From NCBI RefSeq assembly GCF_013410955.1, contig NZ_JACCCG010000004.1, forward strand, positions 124,001-188,000: 64,000 bases of DNA, in the 5' to 3' direction. Under the pieces are notes generated by a model that searched no databases, was not told the DNA's origin, and worked only from the letters and a program-made list of their open reading frames with translations. Origin of the DNA: Microbacterium sp. AK009. Its GTDB lineage: Bacteria; Actinomycetota; Actinomycetes; Actinomycetales; Microbacteriaceae. This document shows, in pieces, positions 60,882 through 64,000 of this stretch (its first letter is position 1; the number at the start of each line of letters is the position of its first letter). The position numbers and the translations under genes are program-made.

Positions 60882-61382
60882 TCAGTCGGCGCTGGTGACC
60901 GAGAGCACGTCGCCCGCGGAATCCAGGTTCACCAGCAGCACGTCGTCGGTGGCGTCGGGATCCAGCGCGTACTCCAGGACGGCGAACGGGTCGGAGCCGC
61001 CGTGTTCGTCCGCGAGGATCGTCATGCTCATCAGCTGCAGAGACCGAATCACGTCGATCCGGATATCCCCGGAGACGTCGACCAGCAGATTCCCGATGTC
61101 CTCCCCGAGTGTCTCCTGCTGCTGGAGGATGTACTCCGTCACTTCGCTGGTGCGGTCATCGAGCTCGGAGACCATGCCGTTGCGCGCCGTCCGGTCGATC
61201 GCCTCGAGGGAGGACACCAGGCTCGCGGCGATGTCGAGGGCCGCCTGGGACACATCGTCCTGATCCGGCGCCGTCAGATCCACCGTGACGGACTGGTCCC
61301 CGAGTTCGACGTTCTCCGACCAGAAGATCGAACCGTCCGGACCCGACTCGAGGAGTCCGAAGAAATCGTGCTCGATCGCCAT
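60882..61382 (-). CDS. DUF2004-like conserved protein
   Basis: A 166-residue acidic soluble protein (MAIEHDFFGLLESGPDGS, later LVDVSGDIRIDVIRSLQLMSM). It resembles the DUF2004 family; no known function. ATG at 61382 chosen because the upstream in-frame region is proline-rich and unlike coding sequence. The upstream neighbour is ftsY. Confidence 0.65.
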   Translation of the reverse strand: MAIEHDFFGLLESGPDGSIFWSENVELGDQSVTVDLTAPDQDDVSQAALDIAASLVSSLEAIDRTARNGMVSELDDRTSEVTEYILQQQETLGEDIGNLLVDVSGDIRIDVIRSLQLMSMTILADEHGGSDPFAVLEYALDPDATDDVLLVNLDSAGDVLSVTSAD

Positions 61383-61458
61383 ACGCCCATGAAACCAGCC
61401 TCCCGGCCGGTGCGATAGACCCGGACCGCGCGTCGGCCGGATCGGGTCCGGAACCCGC

Positions 61459-62331
61459 TCAGTCCACGAGGGCGGCGGCGAAAACGTGGGGGGTGAATCC
61501 GGTGAGATCACCGATTCCCTCGCCCTGACCGAGGAGCTTCACCGGGATGCCGGTGCGTTCCTGCACCGCGAGCACGAATCCGCCCTTGGCCGAGCCGTCG
61601 AGTTTGGTGAGCACGAGTCCGGTCACTCCCGCGTGCTGGAGGAACGCCTCGGCCTGCATGAGGCCGTTCTGTCCCGTCGTCGCATCCAGAACGAGCAGCA
61701 CCTCGCTGATCGGCGCCTGCTTCTCGATGACACGGCGGATCTTGCCCAGCTCGTCCATGAGGCCGCCCTTGGTGTGCAGCCTTCCGGCGGTGTCCACCAG
61801 CACGATCTCGGTTCCGGTGCGTTTGGCGTAGTCGATCGTCTGAAATGCCACGGAGGCGGGGTCCTGCCCCTCCTGCTGCGGCCGGACGATCGCCGCGCCG
61901 CCGCGCTCGGCCCAGGTCGCGAGCTGGTCGACCGCGGCTGCGCGGAAGGTGTCGGCCGCGCCGACGACCACGGAGCGCCCGTAGCGCTGCAGGAACTTCG
62001 CGAACTTTCCGATCGTGGTGGTCTTCCCGACGCCGTTGACCCCCACGACCAGGACGACCGCGGGACGCTCGGTCAATCGCAGGGTCGTGTCGAAGCGCGC
62101 GAAGTGCTCCTCGAGGGTCTCTTTGAGCATCCGCTGCAGATCACGCGGGTCGGTCGTGCGGTATCGATCGACCTTCTCCCGGAGCTCGTCGACGATGCGC
62201 TCGGTGATGTCGGGGCCGAAGTCCGCGGTGAGCAGTGCCGTCTCGAGGTCGTCCCACGTCTGCTCGTCGATCGTGGGCTTGACGAACATGCCGCGCAACG
62301 CGCGACCCAACGACCAGGAGCTCTCCGCCAT
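61459..62331 (-). CDS. ftsY: Signal recognition particle receptor FtsY, short form
   Basis: A 290-residue SRP receptor GTPase. N domain (TIDEQTWDDLETALLTADFG) and G domain (GVNGVGKTTTIGKFAKF, DTAGRLHTKGGLMDEL, KLDGSAKGG). The acidic A domain present in most FtsY is missing; the protein begins MAESSWSLGRALRGMFVKP, which could be an amphipathic membrane anchor. Next to smc, the common order. Confidence 0.94.
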   Translation of the reverse strand: MAESSWSLGRALRGMFVKPTIDEQTWDDLETALLTADFGPDITERIVDELREKVDRYRTTDPRDLQRMLKETLEEHFARFDTTLRLTERPAVVLVVGVNGVGKTTTIGKFAKFLQRYGRSVVVGAADTFRAAAVDQLATWAERGGAAIVRPQQEGQDPASVAFQTIDYAKRTGTEIVLVDTAGRLHTKGGLMDELGKIRRVIEKQAPISEVLLVLDATTGQNGLMQAEAFLQHAGVTGLVLTKLDGSAKGGFVLAVQERTGIPVKLLGQGEGIGDLTGFTPHVFAAALVD

Positions 62332-62368
62332 GAGTCCAGCCTACGGGCGCGGGCGTGCCGGCCTCCGC

Positions 62369-64000
62369 TCAGCTCGCCGCCCGCTCGCCGTCGATGGCCC
62401 GACCCAGTCGCTGCCCGACGACGGCCGACACACCGTCCTGCCGCATCGAGACGCCGTACAGGGCGTCGGCGATCTCCATCGTCCGCTTCTGGTGCGTGAT
62501 GACGATGAGCTGGCTGCTCTCGCGCAGCTGCTCGAACACACCGAGAAGCCGCCCCAGGTTGGCGTCGTCGAGGGCCGCCTCCACCTCGTCGAGGATGTAG
62601 AACGGACTCGGGCGCGCTTTGAAGATCGCCACCAGGAGCGCCACCGCCGCCAACGAGCGTTCACCACCGGAGAGCAGAGAGAGGCGTTCGATCTTCTTTC
62701 CGACCGGTCGCACCGTCACCTCGATACCGGTCGTGAGGGCGTCGTCGGGCTTGGTCAACTCGATGCTCCCCGAGCCGCCGGGGAAGAGAACGGGGAAGAC
62801 CTCGTCGAACGCGCGCTGGGTGTCGGCGAACGCGTCGAGGAAGATCGTCCGCATCCGGTCGTCGAGCTCCTCGATGATCGTCAGCAGATCCTTGCGGGTC
62901 CGGCTCAGGTCATCGAGCTGCTCGGTCAGGAAGGCATGCCGTTGCTCGAGTGCCGAAAACTCCTCCAGCGCGAGCGGGTTCACCCGGCCGAGCTGCGCCA
63001 GCGTCCGCTCGGCGTCGGCGAGCCTTCGCTCCTGAACGGCGCGATCGAAGGGCGTGCCCTCCCCGTCCGGGTCGTTCGGGTCTGGAATCGGCTGGTCAGG
63101 GCCATATTCCGAGATCAGAATATCCTCCTCGAGTCCCAGCTCCGACACGGCGCGATCGCGGAGGGAGCCGGCCTGCAACCGACGTTCGTGGATGCGCAGC
63201 TCGAGGCCGTGCACGTCCTCGGTTACCGCAGACAGCCGTTCCCGCACTCGCGCGTCCTCCCGGCGCAGATCGCCGAGCTCTGCGGTGACCGCAGTACGCG
63301 CGGTCTCGGCGGCGGCGAGCTCGTCGCGGGCCTCCGCGAGGGATCGGGCGACGGCGTCGAGGACCGGGGGAATCCTCCCCGCCACGTCCGCCGCGGCGTC
63401 GCGCTGGCGCTTGCGCATGACGGCCCGCCGCGCCGCTTCCGCCGCCGCCGCCTGCTCCCGCTCACGCTGTTTCTCGAGCTGCACGACCCGCGACTCCTGA
63501 GCGCGGATCCGCTCTCGGAGGGTCTCCACATCCAGTCGCGCGCGCATCTCGGTCTCGCGCGCGGCGTCGAGCGCGGCGAGCAGGCCCTCGCGCGCCGATG
63601 CATCGAGGATGGGACGCGGGGATTCCAGGGCCGCCGTCAGCTGCTCATCGGCGACGCGCGACGCATCGGACGCCTCATCGACGCCGGCTCGGGCCTGAGC
63701 CAGCGCCGACGCCAGGCGCTCGCACTCCGCCGACGCCGCCTCGAAGCGCACGGTCGCCCGGTTGACCTCCTCGGCTCGCGCCGACACCGCCGCGTCGTGG
63801 GCACGCATCGCCTCCAGCGCCGATCGCACGCGACGCCGCTTGTCGTCGAGGTCGGCCGCGGCGCCCGCTCGCGCCTCGCGGAGGGAGTCGACGATCACCA
63901 TGAGCTCGTCCCGCCGGGCCGCGGCATCGTCCCGCTCGGCCACGAGTTCCAAGCGAGAACGGGAAGCGCCCGATCCCGCGCGCAGCCGATTCACGCGACA
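62369..64000 (-). CDS. smc: Chromosome segregation protein SMC (partial)
   Basis: The C-terminal half of an SMC protein; the rest is beyond the right edge. It has a long coiled coil (visible as heptad-rich, E/R/A-rich sequence), and the C-terminal ATPase lobe with signature LLSGGERSLAAVALL and Walker B FYILDEVEAALDD. It ends QRLGRAIDGERAAS. Works with ScpA and ScpB in chromosome folding. Adjacent to ftsY. Confidence 0.94.
   Translation of the reverse strand, partial: CRVNRLRAGSGASRSRLELVAERDDAAARRDELMVIVDSLREARAGAAADLDDKRRRVRSALEAMRAHDAAVSARAEEVNRATVRFEAASAECERLASALAQARAGVDEASDASRVADEQLTAALESPRPILDASAREGLLAALDAARETEMRARLDVETLRERIRAQESRVVQLEKQREREQAAAAEAARRAVMRKRQRDAAADVAGRIPPVLDAVARSLAEARDELAAAETARTAVTAELGDLRREDARVRERLSAVTEDVHGLELRIHERRLQAGSLRDRAVSELGLEEDILISEYGPDQPIPDPNDPDGEGTPFDRAVQERRLADAERTLAQLGRVNPLALEEFSALEQRHAFLTEQLDDLSRTRKDLLTIIEELDDRMRTIFLDAFADTQRAFDEVFPVLFPGGSGSIELTKPDDALTTGIEVTVRPVGKKIERLSLLSGGERSLAAVALLVAIFKARPSPFYILDEVEAALDDANLGRLLGVFEQLRESSQLIVITHQKRTMEIADALYGVSMRQDGVSAVVGQRLGRAIDGERAAS

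Overview
The window is very G+C-rich, tightly packed actinobacterial chromosome. Gene order and families point to the family Microbacteriaceae, most likely a Microbacterium or close relative: clpS next to a DUF2017 gene, gatCAB, ligA-mnmA-cysteine desulfurase, a DivIVA-domain gene next to cdsA, and the run rpsB-xerC-dprA-comM-yraN-DUF2469-rnhB-lepB-rplS. It is core chromosome. I see no insertion sequence, prophage, integrase island or CRISPR array. Genes are often joined by 1-base or 4-base stop/start overlaps.

Layout. 1-4.5 kb: 5' part of ettA, a lipoprotein, ssb, and the divergent regulator/membrane pair yczR-yczE. 4.6-6.7 kb: tRNA-Arg, orn, tRNA-His, a metallopeptidase, clpS and DUF2017. 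6.7-18.7 kb: a P-loop kinase, a GerW-like protein, dinB, gatBAC, an acyl-CoA ligase, ligA, mnmA and a cysteine desulfurase. 18.8-25.2 kb: glycogen cluster glgX-glgE-glgB. 25.2-32.9 kb: thioredoxin-TPR protein, an odd membrane/lipoprotein fusion, an AI-2E family permease, a hydrolase, a transglycosylase, a DivIVA-domain protein and cdsA. 32.9-43.5 kb: translation and DNA-processing genes frr, pyrH, tsf, rpsB, an M23 protein, xerC, dprA, comM, yraN, DUF2469, rnhB, lepB and rplS. 43.7-51.5 kb: a membrane protein, map and the trehalose/glycogen operon glgX-treY-treZ. 51.6-64 kb: trmD-rimM-khpA-rpsP, ybdK, a DUF559 nuclease, ffh, a TetR-VOC fusion, lipBA, small conserved genes, ftsY and the 3' part of smc.

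How the genes work together. The two carbohydrate clusters form one network. GlgE and GlgB build alpha-glucan, the two GlgX enzymes debranch it, and TreY/TreZ turn the released maltooligosaccharides into trehalose. ffh, ftsY, lepB and the ribosomal genes form the secretion and translation core.

The most interesting find is a 44-base two-box element present four times. It has a left box CCTCTCCT-S-C-M-CA, a fixed gap, and a right box close to GTCCAC-N-GATC. Each copy points at a start codon: ssb, yraN-comM-dprA, a DUF559 (Vsr-like) nuclease, and an M23 peptidoglycan-hydrolase-like protein. These genes fit DNA uptake and processing of incoming single strands, so the element may define an undescribed competence-type regulon. 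A second find is a TetR regulator fused to a VOC domain, with a perfect 21-base palindrome between it and lipB.
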